DNA of 64,000 nucleotides from Alphaproteobacteria bacterium. Lineage in GTDB: Bacteria; Pseudomonadota; Alphaproteobacteria; Rhodospirillales; Rhodospirillaceae. The notes beneath the pieces were generated by a model. It ran no database searches and was not told the DNA's origin. It was given only the letters and a program-made list of their open reading frames with translations. The stretch spans positions 102,488 to 166,487 of the forward strand of contig JAUVUZ010000005.1 in assembly GCA_030604885.1 (NCBI GenBank), read 5' to 3'. Shown piece by piece: positions 36,958 to 45,269 of this stretch (within the stretch, counting starts at the first letter, position 1; each line of letters opens with the position of its first letter). The position numbers were made by a program, and so were the translations under genes.

Positions 36958-37220
36958 CTGAAAAACACGTGGGCTCCGCCCACACCCGCGAGGGGACTCG
37001 TCCCCTCGACCCCCTTGGTTTTTCCGCGAAGCGGGATCGGCTTCCGCACGCGGCGTGACGGATATAAGGCGCTTCGCGCGGAAAACCAAAACGTCCGGGG
37101 GGCGTGGGGGGACCGAGTCCCCCCGCAAACCTTGCCCCGCCCTTGGCGCGACGGACCCACGGCACCGCGCGCGCAAAACCCGAAACGTCCGGGGGGCGCG
37201 GGGGGACCGAGTCCCCCCGC
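36958..37220. repeat. Palindromic mosaic repeat, type A, copy 3, with tandem 36-bp units
   Basis: Located between hemW and rdgB. The TTTTTCCGCGAAGCGGGAT arm, CACGCGGCGTG centre and CGCTTCGCGCG arm of the type A core are present, preceded by palindromes GTGGGCTCCGCCCAC and GAGGGGACTCGTCCCCTC. The block also contains a 36-bp unit ending GGGGGGACCGAGTCCCCCC repeated at 37091-37126 and 37185-37220 with one difference. Confidence 0.75.
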
Positions 37221-37245
37221 ATCGCTTTTCCCTTAAGTCTTTCCC

Positions 37246-37857
37246 TTACTTCGTCTTCCCCGACCGGAAGCACGCCGCCAGCAGCAGGTCGAAGGCCTGG
37301 GCGCGGTGGGACATGGCGTGTTTTTCCGCCGCGTCCATTTCGCCGAAGGTTCGGGTTTCGCCGACGGGTTCGAAGATCGGGTCGTAGCCGAAGCCGTTGT
37401 CGCCCCGGGGCGGGAAGACGAGGCGGCCGTAGACCCGGCCTTCGAAAGTTTCGACGTGGCCGTCGGGCCAGGCGAGGGCGAGGACGCAGACGAAGTAGGC
37501 TTCGCGGTCCGGGGTATCGTCGAGGGCGACGCGGACGCGCTCCATGGCGCGGCCGAAGTCCTTGGTCGGCCCGGCCCAGCGGGCGGAATAGATGCCGGGC
37601 GCGCCGTCGAGGGCGACGACGCAGAGGCCGGAATCGTCGGCGAGGGCGGGCAGGCCCGCGCCCTCGGCCGCCGCGAGGGCTTTGAGCCTGGCGTTGTCGG
37701 CGAAGGTTTCGCCGGTTTCCTCCGGCTCGGGCAGATCGAGTTCGGCGGCGGAGACCACGGTGACGCGGTGCGGCGCCAGGAGTTCGCCGATTTCGCGCAC
37801 CTTGCCGGGGTTGTGGCTGGCGATCACCAGCTTGACGTCGTCGAAGGGGCGGGCCAT
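37246..37857 (-). CDS. rdgB: dITP/XTP pyrophosphatase (RdgB/Ham1)
   Basis: This 203-residue house-cleaning nucleotidase hydrolyses deaminated purine triphosphates. The family start [13 protein letters not shown], the D-D-S-G-L-C-V substrate motif, [10 protein letters not shown] and F-G-Y-D-P-I-F all appear. It lies 3 bp after rph on the same strand, the common rph-rdgB pairing, and is followed by the type A repeat. Confidence 0.97.
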   Translation of the reverse strand: MARPFDDVKLVIASHNPGKVREIGELLAPHRVTVVSAAELDLPEPEETGETFADNARLKALAAAEGAGLPALADDSGLCVVALDGAPGIYSARWAGPTKDFGRAMERVRVALDDTPDREAYFVCVLALAWPDGHVETFEGRVYGRLVFPPRGDNGFGYDPIFEPVGETRTFGEMDAAEKHAMSHRAQAFDLLLAACFRSGKTK

Positions 37858-37860
37858 CGC

Positions 37861-38580
37861 TCAGGCTCCGGTGCCGAGGACCTGTTTCTGCATCCGCACC
37901 AGGTCGGTGACGCCTTTTTTCGCCAGCGCGAGGAGGGCGAGGAACTGTTCCTCGCGGAACGGGTCGTGTTCGGCGGTGCCCTGGATTTCGACGATGCCGC
38001 CCTGGCCGGTGAGGACGAAGTTGGCGTCGGCGTCGGCGGCGGAATCCTCGGCATAGTCGAGGTCGAGCACCGGTTCGCCCTTGTAGAGGCCGCAGCTCAC
38101 CGCCGCCACGTAGTCCTTGAGCGGGATGGTGGGCAGCATGCCCATGCCGCGCAGCTTCTGGAACGCCAGGAACAGGGCGACGTAGGCGCCGGTGATCGAG
38201 GCGGTGCGAGTGCCGCCGTCGGCCTGGAGGACGTCGCAGTCGATCTTGATCGACAGCTCGCCCATCGCCTTGAGGTCGGCCACCGCACGCAAGGAACGGC
38301 CGATCAGGCGCTGGATTTCGTGGGTGCGGCCGCTCTGGCCCTTGCGCGCCTCGCGCTCGGTGCGCTCGTGGGTGGAGCGGGGCAGCATGCCGTATTCGGC
38401 GGTGATCCAGCCCTTGCCGGTGTTGCGCATCCACGAGGGCACCCGGTCCTCGACGGAGGCGGTGCAGAGCACGTGGGTGTCGCCGAACTTCACCAGGCAG
38501 GAGCCTTCGGCGTGCTTGGCGACGTTGGGTTCGAGGACGATGGTGCGCAGGGCGTCGAAAGCCCGACCGGAGGGACGCAT
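37861..38580 (-). CDS. rph: Ribonuclease PH
   Basis: This 239-residue phosphorolytic 3'-5' exonuclease trims tRNA precursors. M-R-P-S-G-R at the start, [11 protein letters not shown], then G-R-S-L-R-A-V-x-D-L and [11 protein letters not shown] are family signatures. The phosphate-binding Arg is in [10 protein letters not shown]. The ATG at 38580 gives the canonical start. It is divergent from hrcA with 151 bp between starts, a conserved alphaproteobacterial arrangement. Confidence 0.97.
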   Translation of the reverse strand: MRPSGRAFDALRTIVLEPNVAKHAEGSCLVKFGDTHVLCTASVEDRVPSWMRNTGKGWITAEYGMLPRSTHERTEREARKGQSGRTHEIQRLIGRSLRAVADLKAMGELSIKIDCDVLQADGGTRTASITGAYVALFLAFQKLRGMGMLPTIPLKDYVAAVSCGLYKGEPVLDLDYAEDSAADADANFVLTGQGGIVEIQGTAEHDPFREEQFLALLALAKKGVTDLVRMQKQVLGTGA

Positions 38581-38731
38581 GACCGCTTCCTTTCGCATGG
38601 AACGATGAACCCATGGGGTGTACCCATCCCGCGCGCAAAACACAAGGCGGTTGGGCGCGTCGCCCGCTTCCCCTTTGGCCGGGATTGCACTAAGTCATGG
38701 TGTCGGACGCACAGCTTGGACCCGAGGATCG

Positions 38732-39796
38732 ATGCCCGAGACCTTTTCCGCCAGCGCCTCGCCGATCCGGCAGTTGAACGACCGGTCGCGCGAGGTGTTC
38801 CGCCTGATCGTCGACAGCTACGTCGAAACCGGCGAGCCGGTAGGATCGCGCACCCTCTCGGCGCGCTTGTCCCAGCCGCTGTCGCCCGCCTCGATCCGTG
38901 CGGTGATGGCGGATTTGGAAGACCTCGGGCTGATCTACGCGCCGCACACCTCGGCGGGCCGCCTGCCGACCGAGGCGGGGCTGCGGTTCTTCGTCTCCGG
39001 GCTGATGGAAATCGGGCGGCTCGACGAGGCGGAGCGCAGCCTGATCGAAAGCCGCTGCCGCCAGAGCGGCCGGGATTTCTCCTCCGCCCTCGAGAGCACC
39101 ACCGCGCTGCTCTCGGGCCTTTCGCGCTGCGCCGGGCTGGTGTTCGCGCCCAAGGCCGAGGCGCCGCTCAAGCATGTGGAGTTCGTGGCGCTGGAGCAGG
39201 GCCGCGCCCTGGTGGTGACGGTGACGCGCGACGGTCTGGTGGAGAACCGGGTGATCTCGATCCCCGAGGACCTGCCGCGCTCGGTGCTGACCGAGGCCAC
39301 CAACTACATCAACGCCCACATCGTCGGCCGCACCATGGCCGAGGCCAAGGCCTTCATCGCCGCCGAACTGGAGCGCCACCGCAGCGAGATCGACGCGCTG
39401 ACCAAGAAGGTGGTGGAGGAGGGCCTGGCGGTGTGGGGCGGCGACCCGGGCGACGGCGCCTTGATCGTGCGCGGCCAGGCCAACCTGTTGCAGGACGTCC
39501 ACGCCATCGAGGAGCTGGACCGCATCCGCAACCTGTTCGAGGCGCTGGAAGCCAAGGAGCGCATGCTCTCGCTTTTGGATATTGCGAATCAGGCCGAAGG
39601 CGTCCAAATCTTCATCGGTTCCGACAACCCGCTGTTCGAGGCTTCCGGCTCGTCGCTGATCGTGGCGCCGTTCCGCTCCGGCCCGGACAAGATCGTCGGC
39701 GCCATCGGCGTGGTGGGTCCCACCCGCCTCAACTACGGCCGCATCATTCCGCTGGTGGACTTCACCGCCAAGGTTCTCACCCGGCTGATCGGCTGA
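38732..39796 (+). CDS. hrcA: Heat-inducible transcription repressor HrcA
   Basis: This 354-residue repressor binds CIRCE operators and is kept active by GroEL. The N-terminal winged helix (L-N-D-R-S-R-E-V-F-R-L-I-V-D-S-Y) contains S-x-x-S-I-R-x-V-M-x-D-L-E-x-L-G-L-I. P-H-T-S-A-G-R-L-P-T is the HrcA hallmark, and the C-terminal V-G-P-T-R-L-N-Y-G-R-I-I-P-L-V completes it. The ATG at 38732 follows GAGG. It precedes grpE by 40 bp. A matching operator is visible at 5859-5885 upstream of the dnaK-divergent pair. Confidence 0.97.
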   Translation: MPETFSASASPIRQLNDRSREVFRLIVDSYVETGEPVGSRTLSARLSQPLSPASIRAVMADLEDLGLIYAPHTSAGRLPTEAGLRFFVSGLMEIGRLDEAERSLIESRCRQSGRDFSSALESTTALLSGLSRCAGLVFAPKAEAPLKHVEFVALEQGRALVVTVTRDGLVENRVISIPEDLPRSVLTEATNYINAHIVGRTMAEAKAFIAAELERHRSEIDALTKKVVEEGLAVWGGDPGDGALIVRGQANLLQDVHAIEELDRIRNLFEALEAKERMLSLLDIANQAEGVQIFIGSDNPLFEASGSSLIVAPFRSGPDKIVGAIGVVGPTRLNYGRIIPLVDFTAKVLTRLIG

Positions 39797-39836
39797 CCAA
39801 CAGACCGAACCCGGCAAAACGAGCAGAGACAGACCC

Positions 39837-40454
39837 GTGACCCAGGAAACCCCCGAAGCCAACCGCCCCGAGCCGACCCCCGCCGAGGCCCCGGAGAGTC
39901 CGGCCGCCGAGGACGCCGCGCCCGCGCCCGAGGCGCGGATCGCCGAACTCGAGGCCGAGGTGGCGAAGCTCAAGGACGCCTACATCCGCGCCCACGCGGA
40001 CATGGAAAACCTGCGCAAGCGCACCGCCGCCGAGATGGAGCAGAAGCTGAAGTACGCCCAGCAGCCGCTCGCCAGCGCGATCCTGCCGGTGGCGGACAAC
40101 CTGCGCCGCGCCCTCTCCGCCGTGCCGCAGGGCGAGGCGGCCGACGACGCGGTGCGCAACCTGATCGTCGGCCTGGAGATGACCGAGACCGAGCTGCTCG
40201 GCGCACTGGAGCGCAATCAGGTGAAGCCGGTGCCGGGCGTCGGCGCGCCGTTCGACCCCCACGTCCACCAGGCGGTGCAGGAGGTCGAGGACCCGCAGGT
40301 GCCGACCGGCACGGTGGTGCAGGTGTTCCAGACCGGCTACCAGATTCACGACCGCCTGCTGCGCGCGGCGATGGTGGTGGTGTCCAAGGGCGGGCCGAAG
40401 GGCGCGGGCCAGGAGCCGGGCGGCCCGGGCAAGACCGTGGACACCCAGGCCTGA
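39837..40454 (+). CDS. grpE: Nucleotide exchange factor GrpE
   Basis: This 205-residue dimeric co-chaperone releases ADP from DnaK. An acidic Pro/Glu-rich N-terminus (about 1-35) precedes a coiled coil (E-A-E-V-A-K-L-K-D-A-Y-I-R-A-H-A-D-M-E-N-L-R-K-R) and the beta wing with F-D-P-H-V-H-Q-A-V. V-F-Q-T-G-Y-x-I-H-D-R-L-L-R-A-A-M-V is the GrpE signature. The start is a GTG. It completes the heat-shock set with hrcA, dnaK and dnaJ. Confidence 0.97.
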   Translation: MTQETPEANRPEPTPAEAPESPAAEDAAPAPEARIAELEAEVAKLKDAYIRAHADMENLRKRTAAEMEQKLKYAQQPLASAILPVADNLRRALSAVPQGEAADDAVRNLIVGLEMTETELLGALERNQVKPVPGVGAPFDPHVHQAVQEVEDPQVPTGTVVQVFQTGYQIHDRLLRAAMVVVSKGGPKGAGQEPGGPGKTVDTQA

Positions 40455-40469
40455 AGCCGCCGACCCTGA

Positions 40470-40485
40470 TGTTTCACGTGAAACC
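40470..40485. promoter_or_regulatory. parS site 1 (ParB-binding palindrome)
   Basis: TGTTTCACGTGAAACC matches the general parS consensus TGTTTCACGTGAAACA at 15 of 16 positions. It lies 4.8 kb left of the origin region. Its right end overlaps the grpE terminator stem. Confidence 0.88.
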
Positions 40486-40509
40486 GGCCGCCCTGCGCGG
40501 CCGGTTTTT
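40481..40509 (+). terminator. grpE terminator
   Basis: AAACCGGCCG pairs with CGGCCGGTTT, followed by further T residues. The left arm shares its first bases with parS site 1, and the right end abuts the stop of the convergent LysR gene. Confidence 0.8.
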
Positions 40510-41382
40510 CTATGCGAACAGGCGCATGCCGCTGGCGGAGAGGTGGCGGAAGCTCGCCTCCACGTGGGCGGCCAGCGCCCGGGCCGCCGCATCCGCCCCC
40601 GGCCGGGCGAGGAGATGGACGCGGAAATCGCCGATCGGCGGCAGGCGGTCCAGCCGCACCAGCGGCGGCGCCACCGCGCTCATGGGTAGCGGCGCCACCG
40701 CCAGGTCCGCCAGCACCCCGGCGATCTGCCCCTGACACTGTTCGGAGGAATAGGCGACGCGGTGGGCGATCCCCGCCCGTTCCAACGCCGCCAGCGCCGC
40801 CGCGCGCCAGGCGCAGCCGCTTTCCGCCACCGCCAGCGGCAGGGGCGTGCGGTCCTTGGCGCGGCCGTGGCGCAGGCCCGCCCACACCAGCCGTTCGGTG
40901 TGCACGGTCGTCGCGCCGGGAAACCGCGCCGCCTCGCCGCCCCCCAGCATCACGTCGAGGCCGCCGTCGCGGAAGCGTCGCAGCAGCGGCGCGCTGCTGT
41001 CCAGCCGCACCTCCACCTCCACCTCCGGATGACTGGCGGCGAAGCGGCGGAGGATCTCCGGCAACACCCGCGCGCCCGCGTCGTCGGGCGCCCCCAGCCG
41101 CACCCGCCCGGCGAGCGCGGGCGCGCGGAAGCTCCGCAGCGCCTCGTCGTTGAGGGCCAGCAGGCGGCGGGCGAAGTCGAGCAGGGTTTCGCCGTCGGAG
41201 GTGAGGGCGACGGAGCGGGAATCCCGCAGGAACAGCGGCCGCCCCACCGCCTCCTCCAACCGCTTCACCTGCAGGCTGACCGCCGAGGGGGTGCGCCCCA
41301 CCGCCTCGCCCGCGCGGGAAAAGTTGCCGAGGTCGCAAATCGTCACGAAGGTGCGCGCCAGGTCGAGATCCAGGTGGGTCAT
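40510..41382 (-). CDS. LysR-family transcriptional regulator
   Basis: This 290-residue regulator has an N-terminal winged HTH (L-A-R-T-F-V-T-I-C-D-L-G-N-F-S-R-A-G-E-A-V-G-R-T-P-S-A-V-S-L-Q-V, about 8-40) with R-L-E-E-A-V-G-R-P-L-F, and a C-terminal substrate-binding domain (about 90-285). The ATG at 41382 has a perfect AGGAGG site. It is divergent from a small ORF at 41483; a CTCGC-N7-GCGAG dyad at 41403-41419 in the spacer could be its operator. The inducer is unknown. Confidence 0.93.
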   Translation of the reverse strand: MTHLDLDLARTFVTICDLGNFSRAGEAVGRTPSAVSLQVKRLEEAVGRPLFLRDSRSVALTSDGETLLDFARRLLALNDEALRSFRAPALAGRVRLGAPDDAGARVLPEILRRFAASHPEVEVEVRLDSSAPLLRRFRDGGLDVMLGGGEAARFPGATTVHTERLVWAGLRHGRAKDRTPLPLAVAESGCAWRAAALAALERAGIAHRVAYSSEQCQGQIAGVLADLAVAPLPMSAVAPPLVRLDRLPPIGDFRVHLLARPGADAAARALAAHVEASFRHLSASGMRLFA

Positions 41383-41482
41383 CGGGCCTCCTGTGAACGT
41401 TTCTCGCGGGTGCTGCGAGTTCTTCTCGTTTCCCTCACAGATGGGAGCCTGTCATGCTGATCGCCACCGAAAGGAGGCGAAA

Positions 41483-41863
41483 ATGTGGCATGCGCTTGTC
41501 GAAATTTGGGAGAGACGACGGCGAAACCGCGCCCTGCGCGCCCTCGCCGCCCTGCCGCCGCGCCTGCTGGCGGATGCCGCCGGTCTCGAGCCGGGGCAGT
41601 TGGACGCGCTGCGGGTCTGCCGCACCCCGGCCGAGGCGATCGCCCTGTTGAACCGGATCGTTGGAGGTCAGGCGCGGCGCCAGATCGGGTCGGCGATCTT
41701 GTCGAGGAACGCCTCGAACGCCGCCAGCTCCTCGGCCGAGGGCGCATGGGGGCGCGGGGCGCGGAGCGGCCGGTTGACCACGATCGCCGCCAGCGGCCCG
41801 GCCCCGGCGCTCTCCTCGGCGAACACCAGCCCCGGCTCGCGGCCGCCGTTGAGTTCGAGGTAG
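41483..41863 (+). CDS. Small basic ORF divergent from LysR gene, DUF1127-like
   Basis: The ATG has a strong AAAGGAGG site. The first 55 residues (W-E-R-R-R-R-N-R-A-L-R-A-L-A-A-L-P-P-R-L-L-A-D-A-A-G-L) resemble the short DUF1127 proteins often placed opposite LysR genes. No stop occurs until 41863, so the last 196 bp would run antisense through the end of dnaQ and encode a low-complexity Ser/Ala tail. The beginning looks genuine; the extension may be a decayed or read-through end. Confidence 0.45.
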   Translation: MWHALVEIWERRRRNRALRALAALPPRLLADAAGLEPGQLDALRVCRTPAEAIALLNRIVGGQARRQIGSAILSRNASNAASSSAEGAWGRGARSGRLTTIAASGPAPALSSANTSPGSRPPLSSR

Positions 41864-42348
41864 ACCTCCGCCAGCAGCCGGGTGTCGAGCAGCGCGCCGT
41901 GCAGGGTGCGCTGGGTGTTGTCGATGCCGAACCGCTGGCACAGGGCGTCGAGGCTGTTGCGCGCGCCGGGGAAGCGGTCCTGCGCGATCTTGAGGGTGTC
42001 CACCGCCCGCTCCCACGGAATCGCGGGGCGGCCGCAGCGTTTCAGCTCGGCGTTGATGAACTTCATGTCGAAGGCGGCGTTGTGCGCCACCAGCGGCGCG
42101 TCGCCGACGAAGGCGAGGAAGTCGTCGACGATTTCCTCGAACAGCGGCTTGTCGGCGAGGAACTCGGACGACAGGCCGTGGACCCGCTGCGCCTCCTCGG
42201 GCATGTCGCGCATCGGGTTGACGTACATGTGGAAGTAGCGGTCGGTCGGCTGGTGGTTGAGCAGCTCGACGCAGGCGATTTCGACGATGCGGTCGCCGGT
42301 GTCCGGATCGAGGCCGGTGGTTTCGGTATCGAGGGCGACTTCACGCAT
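41668..42348 (-). CDS. dnaQ: DNA polymerase III epsilon subunit (proofreading exonuclease)
   Basis: This 226-residue 3'-5' exonuclease has Exo I D-T-E-T-T-G (about 7-12), Exo II H-N-A-A-F-D-M-K-F and Exo III-epsilon H-G-A-L-L-D-T-R-L-L-A. A short tail follows the exonuclease, as in clamp- and alpha-binding members. The start at 42348 overlaps the end of coaE by 8 bp. The run dnaQ-coaE-aroE-maf-ppsR on the left of the origin is conserved in alphaproteobacteria. Confidence 0.96.
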   Translation of the reverse strand: MREVALDTETTGLDPDTGDRIVEIACVELLNHQPTDRYFHMYVNPMRDMPEEAQRVHGLSSEFLADKPLFEEIVDDFLAFVGDAPLVAHNAAFDMKFINAELKRCGRPAIPWERAVDTLKIAQDRFPGARNSLDALCQRFGIDNTQRTLHGALLDTRLLAEVYLELNGGREPGLVFAEESAGAGPLAAIVVNRPLRAPRPHAPSAEELAAFEAFLDKIADPIWRRA

Positions 42349-42943
42349 CGCGCGGCTCCCGCAGCAGCTTGTGGAGGGTTCGCACCACCGCGTTCCAGGC
42401 GGCGCGGCGGCCGAGGCCGGTGGGGATCACCGCGTCGGCGCGGCGGCGCTTGACCGCGTCGGCGGTCTGGCGGGCGCGGATCGCCTTCAGCCGGTCGCGG
42501 GTCATGCCCGGGCGGCGCAGCACCCGCTGCGCCTGGATCGTCGGCCCGGCGGAGGCCACCCACACCGCGTCGCAGCGTGCGTCCCCGCCGGTTTCATACA
42601 GCAGCGGGATGTCGAGCACCACCGCCGGTTTGCGCATCCGCCGCGCGCGCTGAAGAAACCGGCGCTCGGCGGCGCGCACCAGCGGGTGGAGGATAACTTC
42701 CAGGTCCTTGAGCGCGGCGCGGTCGCCGAACACCCGGGCGCCGAGGGCGGCGCGGTCGAGCACGCCATCCGCCACCACGCCGGGGAAGCGCGCGGCGATC
42801 GCCGCCAGGGCCGGGCCGCCCGGCGCGGTGAGGCCGTGGACCACCGCGTCGGCATCGTGCACCGGCAGGCCGAGGCGGCGCAGCATCGCCGCGGTGGTGC
42901 TTTTGCCCATGCCGATGGAGCCGGTGAGTCCGATCACGCGCAT
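42341..42943 (-). CDS. coaE: Dephospho-CoA kinase
   Basis: This 200-residue kinase makes CoA from dephospho-CoA in the last step of the pathway. Walker A is G-S-I-G-M-G-K-S-T (about 8-16), followed by D-A-D-A-V-V-H and V-V-L-D-I-P-L-L-Y-E-T-G, both family motifs. It lies 1 bp after aroE and overlaps dnaQ by 8 bp, so it belongs to the leftward origin-side operon. Confidence 0.95.
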   Translation of the reverse strand: MRVIGLTGSIGMGKSTTAAMLRRLGLPVHDADAVVHGLTAPGGPALAAIAARFPGVVADGVLDRAALGARVFGDRAALKDLEVILHPLVRAAERRFLQRARRMRKPAVVLDIPLLYETGGDARCDAVWVASAGPTIQAQRVLRRPGMTRDRLKAIRARQTADAVKRRRADAVIPTGLGRRAAWNAVVRTLHKLLREPRDA

Positions 42944-42944
42944 G

Positions 42945-43826
42945 TCAGGCCCGGATCGCTTCCAGAACGTAGGCGCGCAGCGCGTCGTCCACCTCCGGGC
43001 GGACGCCGAACCACGCCTCGAAGCCGATGCCGCCCTGGTGCAGCAGCATGCCGAGGCCGTCGACGCAGGCGAGGCCGCGGGCGGCGGCGGCGGCGAGCAC
43101 CGGGGTTTCGAGCGGCGAATAGACGATGTCGGCGACCACCGCGTCGTCGGGCAGGGCGCCGAGATCCAGGTCCAGCGGCGGCTGGCCGGTCATGCCGAGG
43201 GAGGTGGTGTTGACCGCCGCGCCCGCCTCCGCCGCCTCGGCCCGCCACGCCTCGGCGGTGAAGGGCAGGGGGCGCACCGGCGCCGCGTGATGGGCGCGGA
43301 AATGCGCGGCAAGCGCCTGGGCCTTCTCGACGGTGCGGTTGAACAGCCGCACCTCGGGCACCCCGGCCTCCAGCAGCGCTGCGCACACCGCGCGCGCGCC
43401 GCCGCCCGCCCCCAGCACCGCCGCCGGGCGGTCGCAGCGCCATTGCGGCGCGCTGGCGCGCAGGTTGGCGAGGAAGCCCGGCGCGTCGCTGTTGGTGCCG
43501 GTGATGCGGCCGTCCTCGCCGACGATCAGGGTGTTGACCGCGCCGATCGCCGCCGCCGTGGGGGTGATGGCGTCGAGCAGCGGCATCACCGCCTCCTTGT
43601 GCGGCTTGGTCACGTTGCCGCCGCGAAAGCCCAGCGCCGCCAGGCCCTTGACCGCGTCGGCCAGGCGCCCCGGCTCCACCGGCAGCGGCACGTAGGCACC
43701 GTCGACGCCATGCTTCGCCAGCCAATAGGCATGCAGCCGGGGCGACTGGCTGAACGCCACCGGCCAGCCGAGGATGCCGGCGACGCGGGTACGGCCCGAG
43801 TGGGCGAGAACGGGGGCTTCGGTCAT
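42945..43826 (-). CDS. aroE: Shikimate dehydrogenase
   Basis: This 293-residue NADP-dependent enzyme of the shikimate pathway has I-L-G-W-P-V-x-F-S-x-S-P at the start, G-G-N-V-T-K-P-H-K-E (catalytic Lys), G-A-G-G-G-A-R-A-V for NADP and N-T-T-S-L-G-M. The ATG at 43826 overlaps the maf stop (ATGA); an in-frame ATG four codons earlier (43838) is an alternative. Confidence 0.95.
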   Translation of the reverse strand: MTEAPVLAHSGRTRVAGILGWPVAFSQSPRLHAYWLAKHGVDGAYVPLPVEPGRLADAVKGLAALGFRGGNVTKPHKEAVMPLLDAITPTAAAIGAVNTLIVGEDGRITGTNSDAPGFLANLRASAPQWRCDRPAAVLGAGGGARAVCAALLEAGVPEVRLFNRTVEKAQALAAHFRAHHAAPVRPLPFTAEAWRAEAAEAGAAVNTTSLGMTGQPPLDLDLGALPDDAVVADIVYSPLETPVLAAAAARGLACVDGLGMLLHQGGIGFEAWFGVRPEVDDALRAYVLEAIRA

Positions 43827-44437
43827 GACGGCAGACATCCGATGCGGCGGAGTTGGGCCAGGAGCGGCAGCAGCGGCAGACCCATGATCGTGAACAGGTC
43901 GCCGCTCACCCGGGCGAACAGCTGCGCGCCCGCGCCTTCGAGAGTGTAGCCGCCCACCGCCGCGAGCGCCATCGGCGGCGCGGCGGCCACGTAGTCGGCG
44001 AGGAAGGAGTCGGAAAAATCGCGCATGTTCAGGGTGGCACGGCCGACGTGGCGCCACCTCACGCGGCCGTCGCGCGCCAGCACCACCGCCGAATGCAGGG
44101 TGTGGCGGCGGCCGCGCAGGCGCGCGAGCTGGCGGGCGAGTCCGTCGCGGTCGCCCGGTTTGTCGAGCCAGTCGCCGTCGGCATCGAGCATCTGGTCGCA
44201 GCCGATCACCCACGCGCCCGGATGCGCCGCCGCCACCGCCAGGGCCTTGGCCTCGGCCAGCGCCAGGGCGCAGGCGCGCGCGTCGTCGCCCACGGCGCGG
44301 CGGGCGGCGGTGATCGCCGCTTCGTCCACCGCCGCCGCGAGGGCGCGGTGCGGCACCCCGGCGTCGGCGAGGATGCGGCGCCGCGCCGCGCTCGCCGAGG
44401 CGAGGATCAGCGGCGGTTCAGAACAGGCCGTCCCCAT
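43823..44437 (-). CDS. maf: Maf-like nucleotide pyrophosphatase
   Basis: This 204-residue septum-associated nucleoside triphosphate pyrophosphatase of the Maf/YceF family begins L-I-L-A-S-A-S-A-A-R-R-R-I-L and has the substrate Asp in V-I-G-C-D-Q-M-L, with D-x-L-x-K-P-like and Y-T-L-E-G-A-G-A-Q-L-F motifs. It probably hydrolyses modified nucleotides. Its start overlaps the ppsR end by 20 bp. Confidence 0.93.
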   Translation of the reverse strand: MGTACSEPPLILASASAARRRILADAGVPHRALAAAVDEAAITAARRAVGDDARACALALAEAKALAVAAAHPGAWVIGCDQMLDADGDWLDKPGDRDGLARQLARLRGRRHTLHSAVVLARDGRVRWRHVGRATLNMRDFSDSFLADYVAAAPPMALAAVGGYTLEGAGAQLFARVSGDLFTIMGLPLLPLLAQLRRIGCLPS

Positions 44438-45269
44438 CGCTCGGGCTTTCCGGATACTTCATGCGGTAAAGCTCGATGATCGTCGCCGCCGCTTCCTCGA
44501 TCGAGCGGCGGGTGACGTCGATCACCGGCCAGCCGCGCCGCGCGAACACCCGGCGCGCCTCGGCCACCTCTTCCGTCACCGCGTCGACCCGGGCGTAGTC
44601 CCCGGCTTCGTCCTCGTTCATCTGCTTCAGGCGATTCTGGCGGATTTCCGAAAGGCTCTTGGGTTCGCGGGTGAGGCCCACGATCACCGGCCGGGTGAGG
44701 CCGTCCAGCTCCTCGGGCAGGGGAATCCCCGCCACCATCGGCACGTTGGCGGCCTTGAGGCCTCGGTTGGCGAGGTAGGCGCAGGTCGGCGTCTTCGAGG
44801 TGCGCGACACTCCCACCAGCACCACGTCGGCGGCTTCGAGGTCGTGCAGCATCTGGCCGTCGTCGTGGCTGATGGTGAACTCGATGGCGTCCATGCGGCG
44901 GTAGTAGGCGGCGTCGAGCACGTGCTGGCTGCCCGGCAGCCCGGCGATGCCGCGGCCGAACAGGTTGGCGAGGCCCGACATCACGCCGTCGAGCACCGGC
45001 ACGCACGGCACGCCGAGGGTGTAGCAGCCGGTTTCGATGGCGCGGCGGATCTCGGGGTCCACCACCGTGAAGATCACCAGCCCGGGGTTCTCGTTGACCC
45101 CGGCGAGCACCCGCTTCACCTGCCCCGGCGTTCGCACCAGATACCAGAGATGCTGGGTGGCGCGGACTTCGGAAAACTGCACCAGGCAGGCGCGGGCGAC
45201 GGTCGCCACGGTCTCCCCGGTGGAATCGGAAACCAGATGCACGTGGAACGCACCGTTACGGTCGGGCAT
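44418..45269 (-). CDS. ppsR: Pyruvate, phosphate dikinase / PEP synthase regulatory protein (DUF299)
   Basis: This 283-residue bifunctional ADP-dependent kinase and phosphotransferase controls PPDK or PEP synthase by reversible Thr phosphorylation. H-V-H-L-V-S-D-S-T-G-E-T starts the protein, and the P-loop G-V-S-R-T-S-K-T-P-T (about 153) is the hallmark. L-T-R-E-P-K-S-L-S-E-I-R-Q-N-R-L-K is also conserved. A gene of this family lies next to the origin opposite hemE in several alphaproteobacteria; here too it borders the DnaA-box region. Confidence 0.94.
   Translation of the reverse strand: MPDRNGAFHVHLVSDSTGETVATVARACLVQFSEVRATQHLWYLVRTPGQVKRVLAGVNENPGLVIFTVVDPEIRRAIETGCYTLGVPCVPVLDGVMSGLANLFGRGIAGLPGSQHVLDAAYYRRMDAIEFTISHDDGQMLHDLEAADVVLVGVSRTSKTPTCAYLANRGLKAANVPMVAGIPLPEELDGLTRPVIVGLTREPKSLSEIRQNRLKQMNEDEAGDYARVDAVTEEVAEARRVFARRGWPVIDVTRRSIEEAAATIIELYRMKYPESPSDGDGLF

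Noticed and set aside
36958..37220. Possible CRISPR or short regularly spaced repeats
   Set aside because: Only two 36-bp copies with palindromic content and a 58-bp gap of repeat-like sequence; no cas genes in the window.
41403..41419. CTCGC-N7-GCGAG as LysR operator
   Set aside because: Dyad is short and common in GC-rich DNA; mentioned only within the LysR entry, not as a separate feature.
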